Shown: positions 51,895 to 63,756, counted from the stretch's first letter. The stretch: 64,000 bases of DNA from Phanerochaete sordida (GCA_019973155.2 BPQB01000054.1:124001-188000); one strand, 5' to 3'. Program-made: numbers and translations. The notes: a model not told the origin generated them from the letters alone.

Positions 51895-54800
51895 ATGAGC
51901 AAACAGCCTCAAAGACCGCAGAGGCCGAAACACTTCACACCCACTGGAGGCATTCCTGGTAGTCCATCTCGCTACATCCATACGCTCAGCACCGACTCCT
52001 CTGGCTCTCGAAGGGTCGATGTCTTCTCTCCGAGAAAGCGGAAACCCGCACATCCCACCTTTCCGTCAACACAGGCTCCGCTGCCAAGCCTTGCAAGTCT
52101 CATCAACAAACAGGTGCAAGGAGTCGAAGCACTGCGCCTTGAGGATCATACGTCGTCAGCTGTACCCTCCCTGCACACTCAGCCCTCACACAACATCTCT
52201 GCGGACTCTACTGTGGGTCTGCCTGTGTCTCCTGAAGTTGGCGAACCTGCACCCTTGATAGAAAAACCTAAAGTCAACAATACTACGGTACGTCGTACAA
52301 TGGAAATCAATCTGAGCGGCGTATCAACGTTCTGAGGTCATATTTACAGCCACCAAATGTCACCAACGCTACGTTTATTTCTCAGTGGGCGCAGCGCCTG
52401 CTGGATACCATGCGTGAGAGAGAAACCGATCCGAGGCTTGGAAAGCCTTGTTTCGAGTGCGCCTCCGCAACAGAGGAGGCTGTGTACCGGTGCGAAGATT
52501 GCATTGGCGCACCGCTTCTATGCAAGCCGTGCATATTGCGGACACATCGCTGGTCTCCACTGCATCGCATCTTGCAGTGGACGGGACGGCATTTCGAAAA
52601 CTCAACACTCGCGTCGTTAGGTCTCGTCCTTCGGCTCGGCCACTATGGGAAGACTTGCCCAGCTCTCACCACATACGAGCAAGAGAACAAGGTCTCCAGT
52701 ATTACGGTCACACACATCACCGGCCTTCAAGATCTTCGCGTTCAATACTGCGAGTGTAGCTCAGGCAGTACAGTTCGCGAGAGCCAGGAACGACCGCTCC
52801 AGCTGTGGTCAATCGGACTTTGGCCTACCACCTATCAACGTATACGCACGGCGTTCACATACCAAACTCTTCGACACTTTCGCCACTTATCTATGCAGTC
52901 CAAGACATCAGCATACGACTATTTCAAGACCCTCAAACGGATCACGGATAACGGCTTCACGACGGACGTGAAGGTGAGCACACCATGACAGAATATGCTG
53001 CATCTTATGACTAATTGGCTCGAAGGACCGCTATCGCGAGTTCATGGCTGCTAGTCGCCAATTCGGGTTCCTGCAAACACTCAAATGGTTCGGAAAGAAC
53101 GTGAACAATCTCAAGAGCGGATGTCTGGCGGTGCTATGCGCCGCCTGCCCAAATATCGGGATTAACATGGCTCCTGGATGGGAGCAGCGACCTCAGGAGA
53201 AATGGTGCGAGTTGTCTCGATTCCTCACCGTGTGTAATCCGTTGCTGATGCATATAATATTGCAGGCATCTTGACGCGATGTTCTATGCGAAAGACGGTA
53301 ATTTCACGCTCGGACAGCACGCGAAGAAGATGGATCACAAGGATACTGCGTTTACCGATGGAGCGGCGTACTACGCGCCATCCGGGGAGCACAAACGTTA
53401 CGAGGAGGAAGCGGCAGACGTTCCAGAGTGCAGCGCTGAGGTACGCATTTTTCGCCGAATATCTATAGTGTCCATATCTCAACAGCGTTGTGCAGACGAC
53501 CACATGCAGCAATTTTGCGGCTGGATCGGGAAAGTACGATGGGAAATTCAAGTCTGGTCAAGTCGGCCTCAACTGCGCGCGGCATGGTGTTGTGCTGCCA
53601 TGTGGCACCGTTGACCTTACCAAGGACGAACGGTAAGAGCAGTACGCCGTTTTGCAGCGCTGGTATAATATACTGATGCGGTTTACTTATGACACGCAAG
53701 GTACTCGAGCGTAGATTTCGCTACAGCATGGGGCCTCCGTCGCTGGATGGGCCTAAAACTGCTGGTGTCCTCGTACGATATCAACTGCAAGTACGGTATC
53801 AACTGGCCGAAGCGGCTGGACTGGATGACTGGCATCCTCGGGTGGCTCTCGGGCGCGGTCTGGCCACAGATACGGCGCTGTGTGCCTAAATTTCACTTGC
53901 CGGCTCATAAAGGTATCTGTCGTTGGATAAACTCGTTTTACTACATGCCAGGTGTTGGCATGACTGACGGCGAGTCACCTGAGCGGCGATGGTCCGTTCT
54001 GAACTTCATCGGACGATCAATCCGGGAGATGGGAATTGGGCATCGGCTGGACACCCTCAACCTGCACCTTGGCGACTACAACATTCAAAAGAACTTTGGT
54101 ATTGGTGAGTAAGGTCTGCTAGATATTAGAACGGTAATCCCACTCACATATGGTACTATTTTAGCCCGACAGCTTGCGAAGAAACTCGATACCGCCTCGA
54201 AGAAGCTTCCGGAGAAGGACGCAGTTCTCAAGGCCTATGAAGACTCTCTGATCCGTGACGGTCTTCCGCTTTCGGAGTGGCAAGCCGAGGAAGCTTTTTT
54301 CATCCGTGAAATGGCCTCTGGCGAGGCTCGCGCCACCGCGGCTATGAAGAAGAGTCCATATGTCCCTCGAGAGGACAAAGGTGAGTTCTATTCGACAAGA
54401 AGATGGCGATGAGGCGTAACATAAATTTATCCACTCAGCTCCGACTAGAAAGGAGATTTTGGCTGAGCTTGCTCGCGAAGAAATGACTCAGCAGCGAAAA
54501 CGTTCCCGCTGTGAGGCCAAGGAAGGCGCTGACCAAGGACTTGTTCGTGGACGTGCCGCTGTCCTCAAGGTGGCTTTGGATATCGAGGAGAATCAGTACG
54601 TGCTTCACGCTGCAGCCACTAATAAAAATGTGTTCTCAATGCTAAGGTTTTCAGGCGAGACTTGCAAACGAAGGTGAAGATATCGGACGCCAGAGACGAT
54701 GACGAAGACCTTGCCGACATCGAGGACGCCCGAGAAAAGCTCAGACAAAAGCTAGACCAGTGGCACAACTCGTTCAGCTGCGTCTTTGGCCAGCTCGTTG

Positions 54801-55741
54801 GGGAGCTCAAGATAGAGCTGAAGACGGTTGATTGGCCGGAGCGCAACCCAAACGAACCGGAAGACGAACTTCTTCCAATTCCTTCGAACCTGGACAACGC
54901 TCTGCGGCTCCATCCGGAGATGCGATCGGTAACGGCAGCTGAGCTGCGCTTTCGCCAAGGACAGGCTAACGACTTGCTCAGCGAGTTGAAGAATAAGATT
55001 GGCCTCAAGGCCTTCCTCTGGAAGACGACGGCAGGGCAGCACGGACAAGTCGCCAGGACGCGGAATGGCAAGGCCAACAAAGCCGTCGAGTCGCGGATCA
55101 CGGAGATTCGCAACTCATATAACGCGATGCGCCTCCGGCTGCTTGCCCTAGGCGAACCTAACGACAGCCACAACTACCGGCCTCTAACGGAGGCTGATTG
55201 TCGCCCGATGGTTATCTCTCATGACCAGGAGGGCCCTGGAAAGGAGAAGACAAACCTATCATCGTGGCTCTGGAGGGACGGTGCCTATGCTGAGGATATG
55301 AATGCATGGCAAAAGGAAGGTTCGTTTGCCCAAGATGTGCATCGAGGATAAGGTATCTGACGTCGGATAAACAGGGACACGCATTCAGTGGTTCAGAGCA
55401 AGCGCAGAGGTGGCGCGCTGGCGGGAAGAAGTCGAACACTTGGAGACGGAGCTCGTGCGCGTTCAGCTCTTCTTCCTGCACTTCTCACGTAAGTGGGATG
55501 CATGATGGGACGCTGCATGTCGCACGAGCTCTGTAGGACGTGGAGACGCGGCTTATGCATCTCGGTATGTTTTATTTGCTGGGAAGTACATGCATGTTGT
55601 GCTTACTACAAAACGTCCAGGCAAGCTGCTTTTTATCGTAGGCTATTCGACGAGGCTAGGCGAGCCACACCCTCATATCTTCACATCTCAACTTCAGAGG
55701 AAGAGGCTCTTTCGAAGGGAAAATCATCAGAATTAGATTAA
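51895..55741 (+). CDS. KDZ-family transposase with CxC2-like cysteine cluster, intact
   Basis: Twelve exons (51895-52287, 52350-52973, 53026-53204, 53266-53440, 53496-53632, 53701-54104, 54165-54380, 54439-54595, 54655-55319, 55375-55488, 55537-55564, 55621-55741) total 3,213 nt, exactly 1,070 codons plus stop. The N-terminus is basic and Ser/Pro-rich. A CxC2-like zinc cluster follows (C-F-E-C, R-C-E-D-C, L-C-K-P-C, H-R-W-S-P-L-H, Y-C-E-C). The KDZ catalytic domain shows A-K-D-G-N-F-T-L, C-A-R-H-G-V-V-L-P, S-Y-D-I-N-C-K-Y, K-F-H-L-P-A-H and P-G-V-G-M-T-D-G-E-S-P-E-R-R-W-S, and the C-terminal helix R-W-R-E-E-V-E-H-L plus A-A-Y-A-S-R-Q-A-A-F. These are hallmarks of Kyakuja-Dileera-Zisupton cut-and-paste transposases. 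All acidic residues of the expected triad appear present, so it may be active. Confidence 0.9.
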
Positions 55742-56317
55742 TCAGTTGGCTCATGGACCGGATAGATGAGTCAATACCATGTAGCCGTAGGAGCTAGTCA
55801 TTCAATAGTCAACCTCATCGGATGCATACCCCTCGGCAGACACCCGAGGGACGTAGTCATGTGGATGCATCCATGCGATGGAGCCGTGATGTAGCCGGGA
55901 CGGATGGCTTCCGTGCTCGACTGTGCAGTCATGACGATCTAGATCGCTTGACTGAGACCATTGAGCCCACTCAGCCCGCTCAACGCGAGCATGTATGCGG
56001 GCGTCGTCCAGTACAGTGATTGCAATCCTCCCAGCAGGTTACAGCGCAGGCGCCGATTTTCTTGCCTCATTTGGAAGCGCCATCAAGCGCGTCGCGCACT
56101 GGGCCTCGTCCCGCCGCCGCCGCGTCCCTCGTCTCTCCGTGCGCACTCTTCTATGCTCTTACACTATATATTGCAATAATTAATCGAAGTATGCAGCTGA
56201 ATATGATTTCCCTTTTATTTAAACCCTAGTTTTACCATAAAATTTGGACCAAACTCCATACCTCTGTGCCGGACTCATATAGGTCGATGAATGGGTTACT
56301 GACGCCACAACGCAGGG
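55742..56317. other. Right flank of the KDZ gene
   Basis: If the KDZ element has a right terminus it should lie here. TAGTCA and GATGCAT words recur at 55790-55870, but no inverted match to the left flank was found by eye. Confidence 0.4.
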
Positions 56318-57153
56318 TCAAGGGAGCATGTTCGTCTGACCTACTTGATATCCTAGCGTATTTCGAGTCCGCCTGGCGCTCTCCCGGTTCCCCGGCTGTG
56401 CCCAAGTTGTCTCATGCCGCCCACCTCCGTTCCTCTCTGGCATAGCTCGGATATCTCGCAATAAGGTACTCACGTTGCCTCCGACATTGCGTTTCACCAC
56501 GCCCTTGATCCAGACATGGCTGCCAAACTGGAGCTGCTGCTCCATCTTGTCTGCGCAGTCTCGAAGCTCCTGAACGCGCTTTGTAAGAGCGTCGTTCATC
56601 GTTTGGTGCTGCGTACACATCCCGCGGCGAGCTTCCCACACGTTATCAGGCTGCAAGGGACTCACGTCGTGCTCGTCCTCTTCACTCTCCTCCATACCTC
56701 GGTACAGCATGCTCGAGACCTGGCTCTCAGGCTCGGAAACCGCCTCGCTACTTGCAAGAGAGGCTACAGACCACCGGAAGCCGCGCTGAGCTGCGGTTGA
56801 GGCCTCTGGTTTATGATCATCGTCGTACCATCCATGCAGGTACTTACGCACTCTACAGGCACCCAGGACGGCACACGCCCATTCGAGTACGACACACACG
56901 TCTGCGGAGCCGTTGGTCCCCGACTCGACCTCGTCAGCTTCTCCCAGCCTAGCACAAGCGACTCCACGCGATATCTCTCGGCCTTCGCACCAGTCATCGA
57001 GGTACGCGAGCCGTGCAAGTCATGCTTGCACCACGCAAACACAGGCACATTGCTGGTCGTCAAATACACCTGATGCGCGACGCAAGCCGTGAGCGGGCGA
57101 GCGGTGCCCCTGCAAAGCCCTGCGCGCAATACATCATTGCGCCCAGGTCGCAT
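56318..57153 (-). pseudogene. Unidentified gene, probably broken
   Basis: Two long open segments in different frames look like parts of one protein. One runs from 57153 (V-Y-L-T-T-S-N-V-P-V-F-A-W-C-K-H-D, R-T-S-M-T-G-A-K-A-E-R-Y) to W-V-P-V-E-C at 56849. The other carries an acidic stretch (M-E-E-S-E-E-D-E-H-D) and a helical segment (H-Q-T-M-N-D-A-L-T-K-R-V-Q-E-L-R) and ends at 56318. They could be joined by a 4-base loss in a GTGC repeat (pseudogene), or by a roughly 130-nt intron from GTAAGT at 56848 to a CAG near 56717. I cannot decide between these. Family not recognised. Confidence 0.4.
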
Positions 57154-58945
57154 GAAACTTGGGAATTCAAGGAGCTAAATGCTGGATATCTCAGCGTATG
57201 TCGTTGTACACTTGCCGCAGTTGATAGCCAACATCACCGCGTAGATATCGCTCAGTGCTTGGCGCGGCGGTTATCGCAGCGCCGTAGCCCAGGCTCGATA
57301 CCGTCTGCAGTAACTTACAGCGACATCACGGTTCGCACTCTATCAACTCCACGGCACCTCTGACCATGTCCGCAGGCACTCGTGCGTTTGGACCCAACCG
57401 CCGTACCCGCGGTCGTCTAAGCAGTCTGTGCTGCCGCCTGCCATCCGATCCCAACAGTGCGCGCATACCAGAGCTCTTCGCCAGGGCGCACAAAGCTGTT
57501 CTCGACATTCTCAACGCGACGAACCGGCTGACCGACTTCGCTTCGGACTGTGCGACATGGCACAAAGCGTTTTTATTAGGGCCTGGCCTGGCTTTACAGA
57601 CGCGGTCGCCGCACTCTAAAAGGGTGCCACCTCCGCGTTGAATACTGCGCTCCGCGCGCTCACGTGCACTAGTCGTCGCAGAGAGCATCGCAGCATCGCG
57701 CCAAAGCTCTGCAGCGACCTTCGTCTTCCGGTCAGGCGCATCTCGATACGGTACCTTCAATCTGCGTCTGGCGTCCTGGCCTTTACTGATGCTTAGACCA
57801 CCCCCAGCACCCGTCGTTCTCCTGCTTCTCGACGGCTATTTCGTACATCATGGACGGAAGCTTGCACCCTACGCCAGCCTCTGGCTACGAGCCCTCGAGT
57901 AGCTGAAACATACATAATGTCTCGTAGTTCTACCTTCATCGTCACGGTCTGTGGAATTGCGCGTACAAAATGGAATCAGAACCGTATATAACGTTGTCGC
58001 GACCGCTTGCGCGCTAGGCACAGAAACGCGCGTACCTCAACGCGGTGGTCCGACGGCTCGCCGCCCACGGCTCGGTAGCACGCCGAGCGCGACCGCCAGA
58101 CCGACGCTTACCACATCGGGCAATACGGCAACGCCACGAGAACGCCACAACGCTAGTGGGCGTTCGTGCCCCTGGCGACGCCGCGCGCCCTCCCCCGGCC
58201 GGATCCCGAAGATACGCACCGCGCGCATCGATCGGGCATGTCCACATGATACTAGCGTCGGCGCGGACGGCCGCCGGGTCCGTTTGGACCGCTAGTTCGT
58301 GACCCAGACTCACCGCCTTGATATTCCCCGGATTTCCCAGATAGGTATTCGCCTCGACGGATATTCCCTTATTCCTTTCTCTTCCCGTTTTGGCAGGTCT
58401 TGTAGTACGTTCTCCTGTATATAAGGGCCCCCCAGGCGTTGCAGAATTCAGGTTACGTTCCCCCCTCCACGCACAGGCGTTGTGCGTTGTTCGTCTGCGC
58501 TCGCGTCCCCTTCGCTTCGACTTACAGTTCACCGCGTTTCTCCTGTGTCGCGTTCGCTGTCTACGGCGTGTAGCAGCTTCGCACTAGACCTCTCTCGACC
58601 TCGTCTCACTCGCGCACTCGCTGCGCATCGTCGCGTTTTGCTAACTCGTTCTTATTTGTGTTTTAGGTACAGCTGCTGCGCTCGCTCGCGGCGGCTTCGA
58701 ACTCGTTCCGCGCATCTCGCGGCCGCTCCGCGCACCTTCGGCTTCGCTTCGCAGGCCCTTCGTGCACCTTCGCGTCGCCTCACGCGCACCTCGCGCGCCT
58801 TCGTTCGACCACCTCGGCTCGCACTCGAGCACCCCGGACACTCCTCGCACATTCGACGTCCCGCCGCGCGCTCGCTCGCACCGCCCTCGCGACCTTCGTG
58901 GTTGTTTGTTAGGGTCGGCCCTCGCATAGTCCGCGGTTCGACGCA
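57154..58945. other. Long tract without supported genes
   Basis: A 91-codon open frame at 57366-57641 (+) has a plausible helical stretch (I-P-E-L-F-A-R-A-H-K-A-V-L) but no domain. From about 58560 to 58900 the DNA is biased towards TCGCGC-type words and opens frames by composition only. Confidence 0.4.
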
Positions 58946-60597
58946 TCAACGTATCCGATGTCGGATATCCTCTGCATAAAGTCCTTCTGACTCTCTGTCA
59001 TCAGCTCTGAGTCCTTCAGCGCCTTCATGCGTCGCTGGAACAGCCGTCGTCGGATCTCCTGGCAATGCAGACGTCTCCTCCAATGAACGTGCCTTCGCTT
59101 TCAGTCGCTCTATGCGCTTGGCAGGAAGTTGTTGAAGATAGCCTGACCTCTCGTCCTCGAGGAACGGCGAGATGTACTCCGCGTATTCATCATCATCGAG
59201 GGTCGGCGGTGTGTCGTTGATGGTTATTAGTGGACGTTTGGCGAGAAGGGAGAGAATGGTGCCGCAGTCGATCTGTGCGGTGTCATCACAAATGTCTGAC
59301 TTATGATTGATAACACAGTGTCGCAGCAGCAAAACCCTTCGCTCGAGAGCCCAGGTGAGTTGTGTGCGGCGAAGCACCGAGCGCAGCAGCGCCCGCAGCC
59401 CCCGTTCGTCGAGCGCATTTCTTTCGCGCACAAAGAAGTCGAGCTGTTTGAAGTGTGCGGAGTCCGCAGCTTCTACGAAGCCATCGAAGGATGGGGGATC
59501 GCCATGTTCGGTGACGGCGAAGCTGGCAGTCAGACTGATCTTGCTGATAGTTGAAGCAGGTGCGTGTTCTGCCTCAGCGGGGGTGGACTGTGGACGCTTT
59601 AGGCATACTTGGGCCAGGAGCTGGACTTCGTCTGAGGCTTTGGTCGGCGAGAACCCCAGATATACCCCGTCTGCCAAGGTAATCCATTGAGCGTCTTCCC
59701 ACACAATGTAATGACAGTGTGCGCACCTGAGGCATGGCCATCAAAAGGCTCACTTCCCGAACAGCGCAACGCCACGTCAGCTTTCTTGAAGCCATCGGGC
59801 ACTGACGTAAGCAAGGAACTGAGAAGCGCGTTCCACTGGGGCTCCTGCGCGACAAGGCCCAGTCGAGGCACCACTGCGAGAAGATCCAAGGCAAGTCTTG
59901 CTTGAGCCGAGATTGGCATGTCTTTGCACTCCGATATCTCGCAATGCCAGAATGCTCTGGGCACCTTCCGTGGAATCCGTTGAGCTTGGATAGGTAAAGA
60001 GGGGTCGAGGAAGATGAGTTTGGAGAAGTAGCACTCTTGCAGGGTAGAAAAGCTATCGACTACTCTTGCAAGGTCAGTAGTGCTCTTGAGCTTGGAACAT
60101 GTGACGTCGATGACAGACAATCGTAGACTGTAGAAGGACGGGGGAATACGGGGAAGAGCAGCAAATGGGGGCCATCGGACTGGTATCGAATCTTCGTAGC
60201 CTTGCGTCTTTCTCCGTACTGCGCACCAGAGTTCCGTCTCGGGAAGGCGTGCCATCAATGAACGTAGGTGGTGAAGCCAGGGATTGGGGAGAGGAGGAAA
60301 CTCGTGCAGGGCTCTGATCCATTTGATAGCTCCTTTGAGAGACGAGGTCTTGTACCGAGGGCTATTGACAATATTCTCTAGAAAATGTAGGTCAGAAGCA
60401 TTTGTCAGTGATATATCTTGAAAGAGTCCTGGACGGATGCATTCTGCCCAGTGTTTGCACACAAGACTTGGCGCGACAAGCTCATGTTTCCACCACCTCC
60501 AGTAGCCCTCTTCGTGTTGAGATACAATGATTCTGAAGTAGCTCAGGATCAATGCAATGGTCTCGGATGGGAAGTGGGCTTTAGTGAGCGGGTGCAT
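58946..60597 (-). CDS. F-box-like protein, copy 2
   Basis: A paralogue of the gene at 41.9-43.6 kb. It starts at M-H-P-L-T-K-A-H (60597) and shows the F-box-like segment F-P-S-E-T-I-A-L-I-L-S-Y-F through S-L-V-C-K-H-W-A-E-C-I-R-P-G-L-F. The ATG used by copy 1 has become AAG here and an in-frame TGA follows, so the N-terminus is 20-odd residues shorter. An apparent frame change near 59700 is explained by a 56-nt intron (59671-59726, GTGCGC..CAG) at the same position as in copy 1; splicing yields G-H-A-S then D-G-V-Y-L-G-F. The C-terminal part (D-D-D-E-Y-A-E-Y-I-S-P-F) matches copy 1 well. Probably a substrate-recognition subunit of an SCF complex, target unknown. Confidence 0.72.
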
Positions 60598-62008
60598 TCA
60601 GAATCGAGAGTAGCGAGGTCGGTGACGCTTGAGCTTGGTTGAGGTGAGAGGGATGACGGTAGTGGTGGTGGCGGAAGGCCAATGCGAGGCCGGCGAGCCT
60701 CGTCCCACCCACACATACCCGGATTCCTAGTACAGCGTGCAAAGCCCGCGCCCCCCTCCTCGCCTCGTGCGCGAAGCTCTCCTTCTCGCCTCGTGTAAAA
60801 AAGCCTCCGGTGCGCTCTCAGTCCGGTCCGCCTCCACTGCGCAAGCACGTCATATCAGCACGTACGAGGAGAGTTCTGTCCAGTGAACATGTATGTGACG
60901 TGACAGATATTGAATTAAGTCCAAGTCGATGTGAGGCACCGGAAATTTAACTTTGATATGCGCCCCACCTCATGGCTCGCTGCTCTGGAGCTATACCCTG
61001 TGATCATTAACAAGAGATCCGTCCACTCCGGTGAGGAGACGAATCAACAAAACAAAGAAACTTTTCTTCTCATTTTCTGCTGGTAATTCGAACGCCCCAA
61101 ATTGGACACCAAAACATGGGGAAAAGGGAGTCAAACAAAAGGTATCGTTACAGACCGCCAGATGCCGTCCGATGAAGCCCACATTGCCACCATATCGGAA
61201 TGCTGTGGTCTCCTTGTTCTGCCCTGCTCCCATCGCACCATCTGCGGTGAATCGCCGCTCATGAAGATCTCCCGACCTACCGTAGTAGCCCGCGAGAATA
61301 CTCCCTAATTCCAATATCGCCTAAGCAGCCCAAGATATGTTGAGAGCAAGATATCATTAGGCGTGTGTGGTGGAGTATGATACAAAAACATCCGGCACGC
61401 TGGACAACGGCACGAACGCGCGATCAAGCGCAATACTCGCAGTGGGGTAGGTCAATTTAGAGCCTTGAGGGGTGGTAGTAGTATGCACGGTGTGCGCTAT
61501 ACCTCGTGTAGCTGCCTGCGCTAGGCGTGGCCCCTGATCACGTGTCACACGGCTGCTAATTCGACGATATCGAAGTCGAAGTCGAGAATGCGCAGCCCTG
61601 TCTCTCGGCCTCTCGGCTTGAGGATCAGCACACGTCTGCGTCGCATGGACGCTAAGCTGTGGGCAGCAGCAGGCCTGTCGGGCCGTCCTTCGAGCCACGC
61701 CCCAAAATGAGTCAGTATAGCACGGCAAGGCACAGCAGCGCTTTGCGCCGCCGGCGTGTGCATTCTGCGAGCGAGGCAAGCGGCGCCGCACACGAGTCGT
61801 CCGGGCGGTGCCCACGCCAGATGTCGCAACATCCTCGCCCCCGCACTCAACGTCTGCAACCTTTAGGTCCAGCGTGTCGGGCGCGGCATTGGAACGTGGC
61901 CCACCCACCGTGGGCTCGATCGAATTTCCATGTGCTGCGGCGGCTGGAGAGGGCGGCTCGGGCTGGATGATGTCTGCCAGTGGGCCAAGTGCGGACATTG
62001 TTCGCTCT
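60598..62008. other. Intergenic tract left of the TIR element
   Basis: An open frame on the minus strand from about 61998 (M-S-A-L-G-P-L-A-D-I-I) could be part of a gene into which the downstream element inserted, but no domain or complete model emerges. Nothing else was recognised. Confidence 0.35.
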
Positions 62009-62016
62009 GCATAACC
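62009..62016. repeat. Target-site duplication, left copy
   Basis: GCATAACC directly precedes the left terminal inverted repeat and is repeated exactly at 63749-63756. Confidence 0.9.
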
Positions 62017-62048
62017 AGGACCCCTGAATATCGGACGCAAGGCCTGAT
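62017..62048 (+). repeat. Left terminal inverted repeat
   Basis: Positions 1-15 and 19-32 are identical to the reverse complement of the right end. The two differences lie at positions 16 and 17. Confidence 0.9.
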
Positions 62049-62087
62049 CCTGGTCTGGACATAATTAGCACCAAAGGCCAGATACAA

Positions 62088-62175
62088 TCCGGATAAAATC
62101 CACGCGCTTTGGCAGCACGGCCTGATTGACGATCCGGATAAAACAGGTCTAGGTCTGATACCAGTCCGGATAAAA
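62088..62175 (+). repeat. Left subterminal direct repeats TCCGGATAAAA
   Basis: Three exact copies at 62088-62098, 62133-62143 and 62165-62175 share one orientation with two exact copies at the right end. Confidence 0.85.
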
Positions 62176-62346
62176 CAACGGGCGCCTGTGCGGGGGGTAA
62201 CTAGAAATGGGCCACACGGCGTGCTTTTGGGAGTCGGTGGCCTTTGGCGGCCCCAGCGTCGTGTTCGAAGCTTTATATTATTTCTGCATGACCTGCGAGT
62301 CTTCATACCACCTCTTACTTGTGTAGTCATCCTCTGCCTATCGAAC

Positions 62347-63489
62347 ATGTCTTCATCTATGCCTATCGACGTTGACGAGGAAATCACCCTTGCAGCGACA
62401 TTTGGCTGGTGCGAAACCGACTGGATTGGCCAAGTAACAGCATACCCTGCCTCTGAAAACGACACACCGCGCGCAGTTCTAGCCGGGCGCATGCTCGCTC
62501 TCTCCCTACCCGCTGAACTCGCGAGAATGATTCCCGACCCCTCCACATCCGTATCCGATTTACTACACTGCAAGTTACCGACGCAATCGGCCGCACTCGT
62601 ACTCGAGAACGTGACCGAGTGTTTCTGCAACGATGAGCTGGTCAGCACAACCACAACCGAGCAGCTCAAATATAGAACACTACTGGCACCTGCTGTGTTT
62701 ATCAAGAAACTCGACCAAGCCTTCGGCCAGGCTTGGTTCGATGGAGCGCGCTCCCTAGTCGACCATCGGTATAAACACTCTCGGCTCCCCTGTATATTAT
62801 CAAGTACTGGACAGAGATGGACCGCGTTCCTGGCGGGCACGCAAAGTGGCAAGCAAGTGAGCAATGGCTTGCATTGCACGGCCATCGCGAGACGACGTCG
62901 ACGGCAGACCAAGCACGCGATGTGATGTACTCACTAGGATGGGATGCAGGCCTTCGTGTTTTGGGAGCCCTCTCGACTGTGGATACACTGCGCACTTTGC
63001 TGCCAGATGACATGCTCGACGACGAACTCATCAATATGGGAATGGCCTACTCGAATCCAGCGCGATCCTCTGCTCTCTGGAACGGCTGCCACGGCGCCGC
63101 GTTCGTTCTCCGGCCGCCTTCAGCATACCTACAACGCAAAACTCGGTGACCGCAAGCCTGGGCAAGTCTTCGACAAGTACAAGGCTTTAATATACGAAGG
63201 GAAACGTACGCACCTCTCGCTGCCCTGCAAGTCTTCTCGTTCAGGCACCTGTCATCGGATAACTTCCTGCGAACACTTCCTGGGGAGCAGTCACTCAGCT
63301 CCGAGGGGCGATATCTCCAGCTTAATGACAGTACAGGGAAGATATTCCTCGAACTCAATGTGCCATCTGCGTTATCGTCCATCACTGATGCACTCAAGGA
63401 ACTTGCTGCCGCTCGGAAACGCAGCAAGAAAACCGGAGGTGGAGATGAAGGGATCTCTTGAAGTGATGGAGAGAAGGTGTGCGCTCTAG
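62347..63489 (+). pseudogene. Truncated Ulp1-like (SUMO protease, C48) gene inside the TIR element
   Basis: The start M-S-S-S-M-P-I-D-V-D-E-E at 62347 follows a TTTATATTA box by about 70 nt. Exon 1 ends at 62757 and a 47-nt intron joins to Y-W-T-E-M-D-R-V-P at 62805. The stretch L-R-T-L-L-P-D-D-M-L-D-D-E-L-I-N-M is typical of the beginning of the Ulp1 protease core in transposon-linked fungal proteins. The frame stops at 63149. Later pieces (F-D-K-Y-K-A-L-I-Y-E-G-K-R, and a basic C-terminus ending near 63459) lie in other frames. The His-Trp, Asp and Cys parts of the catalytic core are absent, so protease activity is not expected. It is probably an internal-deletion product of a larger gene. 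Confidence 0.6.
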
Positions 63490-63617
63490 ATGTAAATATT
63501 GTACAACCTATTCGTGTCCTACACCCGAAGCCAGAGCGAATACATGAGTGTCGAGGACCCTGACACCAAACAATTAGACCCGGATAATATGCGTGAGAGC
63601 AAAGGCCTGATACCTTG

Positions 63618-63659
63618 TCCGGATAAAACGGTCGTAGGCCTGCCACAGTCCGGATAAAA
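63618..63659 (+). repeat. Right subterminal direct repeats TCCGGATAAAA
   Basis: Exact copies lie at 63618-63628 and 63649-63659, with a diverged copy near 63578-63588, in the same orientation as the left set. Confidence 0.85.
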
Positions 63660-63716
63660 CGAGCCAAAGCGCGACGTCCTTGTCCGCCGGTTTTTGGCCA
63701 AATCCGGGCGCTTTGA

Positions 63717-63748
63717 ATCAGGCCTTGCGTCTCATATTCAGGGGTCCT
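63717..63748 (-). repeat. Right terminal inverted repeat
   Basis: Read on the minus strand it begins AGGACCCCTGAATAT and continues to GCAAGGCCTGAT, matching the left end. Confidence 0.9.
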
Positions 63749-63756
63749 GCATAACC
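63749..63756. repeat. Target-site duplication, right copy
   Basis: GCATAACC directly follows the right terminal inverted repeat and is identical to the left copy. Confidence 0.9.

Larger units (their letters stand above)
62017..63748 (+). mobile_element. DNA transposon with 32-bp TIRs, 8-bp target duplication and subterminal repeats
   Basis: The element is 1,732 bp. Its ends are inverted repeats beginning AGGACCCCTGAATAT, matching over 32 positions with two mismatches. Both sides carry the 8-bp direct duplication GCATAACC. The subterminal zones hold the direct repeat TCCGGATAAAA at 62088, 62133, 62165, 63618 and 63649, plus a diverged copy near 63578, all in one orientation, as expected of transposase-binding sites. 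The only gene is an Ulp1-like fragment; there is no transposase. An 8-bp duplication is typical of hAT and of Zisupton-type elements. The family is not otherwise identified. It is probably a deletion derivative mobilised in trans. Confidence 0.9.

Noticed and set aside
59671..59726. Frameshift in F-box gene 2
   Set aside because: A 56-nt intron with GTGCGC donor and CAG acceptor restores the frame, at the same position as an intron in the paralogue.
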